From: VYFG01 sp964403545 | Lineage (GTDB): Bacteria > Pseudomonadota > Gammaproteobacteria > Arenicellales > Poriferihabitantaceae | Reading direction: 5' to 3' | Length of the DNA stretch: 64,000 nt | NCBI GenBank assembly: GCA_964403545.1 | Contig: CAYOGN010000022.1 | Location: forward strand, 1 to 64,000 | Shown: positions 63,142 through 64,000 of the stretch, piece after piece | Layout: each line of letters opens with the position of its first letter | How positions within the stretch are numbered: the stretch's first letter is position 1 | Made by a program: the position numbers and the translations under genes | Notes under the pieces: generated by a model | The model's input: the letters and a program-made list of their open reading frames with translations, nothing else | Told to the model about the DNA's origin: nothing | The model's database searches: none

Positions 63142-64000
63142 GGCCTGGATCCAGATTCCACGAGGACCGATGATGGTGGATGTGGCCGGCTTCACTCTGA
63201 GTGTGGAAGAACAGGAATTTCTCCAACATCCGGCAGTAGGTGCGGTAATTTTATTCAGTCGTAATTTTTCCTCAGTGCAGCAGGTCAGCGAATTGGTAAC
63301 CCATATAAAATCGCTGCGAAATCCTGCATTGCTGGTGGCGGTGGATCAGGAAGGTGGCAGGGTGCAACGTTTTCGTCAAGGTTTCACCAATTTACCGCCT
63401 CTGTTACGCCTCGGCCAGGCCTATGACTGCGAACCTTCGCGGTGGCACAATATGGCGTACAACACCGGTCGGTTGATGGCCGCGGAGTTACGCCAGATTG
63501 ACGTTGACTTCAGTTTTGCGCCGGTACTGGATGTTGCCAACCTGCATAGCAAAATAATTGGCGACAGGGCTTTTCACCAGGATCCGGAAATTGTTGGAAC
63601 CATTGCCACCAGCTATATTAACGGAATGAATAGTGCTGGCATGGAGGCCACCGGAAAACATTTTCCGGGGCACGGGGGGGTGTTGGCGGATTCACACCTG
63701 GAAACACCGGTGGATTCCCGGGATCTCGATAATTTACTGAAAACAGATTTGCTGCCTTATTTTGAACTGGGTTCAAGGCTCGGGGCTGTGATGACAGCAC
63801 ATATCAGTTTTCCGTCCGTCGATAACCAGTTACCAACATTTTCCGCATTCTGGATTGGTCACGTATTGCGTAAAACTGTTGGCTTCAATGGACTGGTGTT
63901 TAGTGATGACCTGTCAATGCAGGGTGCCCAGGTTGCCGGTGATCCGCAGCAACGCGTCAACAGTGCACTGGCTGCAGGTTGCGATATGGTGCTTATCTGC
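63134..64000 (+). CDS. nagZ: Beta-N-acetylhexosaminidase NagZ (3' end outside window)
   Basis: A glycoside hydrolase family 3 enzyme of cytoplasmic peptidoglycan recycling, open for 289 codons to the window edge. MMVDVAGFTLS and ILFSRNF are near the start; LLVAVDQEGGRVQRF, FAPVLDVANLHSKIIGDRAF, TGKHFPGHGG with the acid/base histidine, MTAHISFP and the nucleophile aspartate in LVFSDDLSM are present in order. ATG 63134 overlaps the YkuD stop by eight bases; a later start at the MMVDVAG methionines (63170 or 63173) is possible. The sequence ends inside the protein. Confidence 0.93.
   Translation, partial: MAEAWIQIPRGPMMVDVAGFTLSVEEQEFLQHPAVGAVILFSRNFSSVQQVSELVTHIKSLRNPALLVAVDQEGGRVQRFRQGFTNLPPLLRLGQAYDCEPSRWHNMAYNTGRLMAAELRQIDVDFSFAPVLDVANLHSKIIGDRAFHQDPEIVGTIATSYINGMNSAGMEATGKHFPGHGGVLADSHLETPVDSRDLDNLLKTDLLPYFELGSRLGAVMTAHISFPSVDNQLPTFSAFWIGHVLRKTVGFNGLVFSDDLSMQGAQVAGDPQQRVNSALAAGCDMVLIC

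Overview
The window reads as chromosomal DNA of a free-living, probably marine or saline-habitat gammaproteobacterium. The evidence is gene content: glnE-ilvE-waaF order, greB, rpoZ-spoT with gmk, split B12-dependent ribonucleotide reductase NrdJa/NrdJb, RimK with its zinc protease, DUF3301, DUF1272, YicC and NagZ, plus an ectoine-degradation operon. Neither genus nor order can be assigned from the sequence alone. No rRNA, tRNA, CRISPR array, integrase or transposase was seen.

Layout. 1-9.7 kb: 3'-truncated greB, an Atm1-type ABC exporter, a DUF2520 oxidoreductase, an MFS carrier, a TTC38-like TPR protein, a persulfide dioxygenase-rhodanese fusion, a tartrate/D-malate dehydrogenase-like enzyme and a YbdL-type aminotransferase. 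9.9-18.7 kb: xthA; a minus-strand set of two ATP-grasp ligases, an MFS protein and a secreted possible cysteine hydrolase (no described pathway recognised); DUF3301, YHS and GST proteins; a membrane phosphoesterase; pyk. 18.75-25.4 kb: an inserted catabolic block of about 5.9 kb. It holds a GntR/FCD regulator, doeB, a eutA-like gene, doeA and a threonine aldolase. A full copy of a YdjM-like membrane hydrolase gene lies on one side and a decayed partial copy of the same gene on the other, which marks the block as a recombination product.

25.5-41 kb: an FAD amine oxidase-like protein, a c-heme sensor without an output domain, an AlgI/AlgJ-type acetylation pair, SppA, a GST-fold protein, a lytic transglycosylase lipoprotein, a MoxR ATPase with a VWA partner, a DUF4124-glutaredoxin protein, and nrdJa-nrdJb with NrdR-box-like sites and a good sigma70 promoter. 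41.5-46 kb: rimB-rimK-aspartoacylase-like operon, DUF1272, and a GMC oxidoreductase pseudogene with two lesions. 46-53 kb: waaF, a zinc-finger protein, ilvE, glnE and an M48 lipoprotein protease. 53-57.6 kb: a co-directional envelope gene set (FemAB-like, multi-BON, tiny membrane protein, YiiX-like cysteine hydrolase) facing a Ser/Thr kinase. 57.9-64 kb: yicC, gmk, rpoZ, spoT, then an overlapping chain of phosphatase, YkuD and nagZ (cut by the window end).

Two places look most likely to hold something undescribed. One is the ectoine block, where a threonine aldolase sits in the place of the usual hydroxyectoine genes eutB/eutC. The other is the paired ATP-grasp/MFS cluster, which looks like a small-molecule or peptide assembly and transport unit. 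Computations such as codon bias, alignments and structure prediction were not run; statements of homology rest on recognised motifs.
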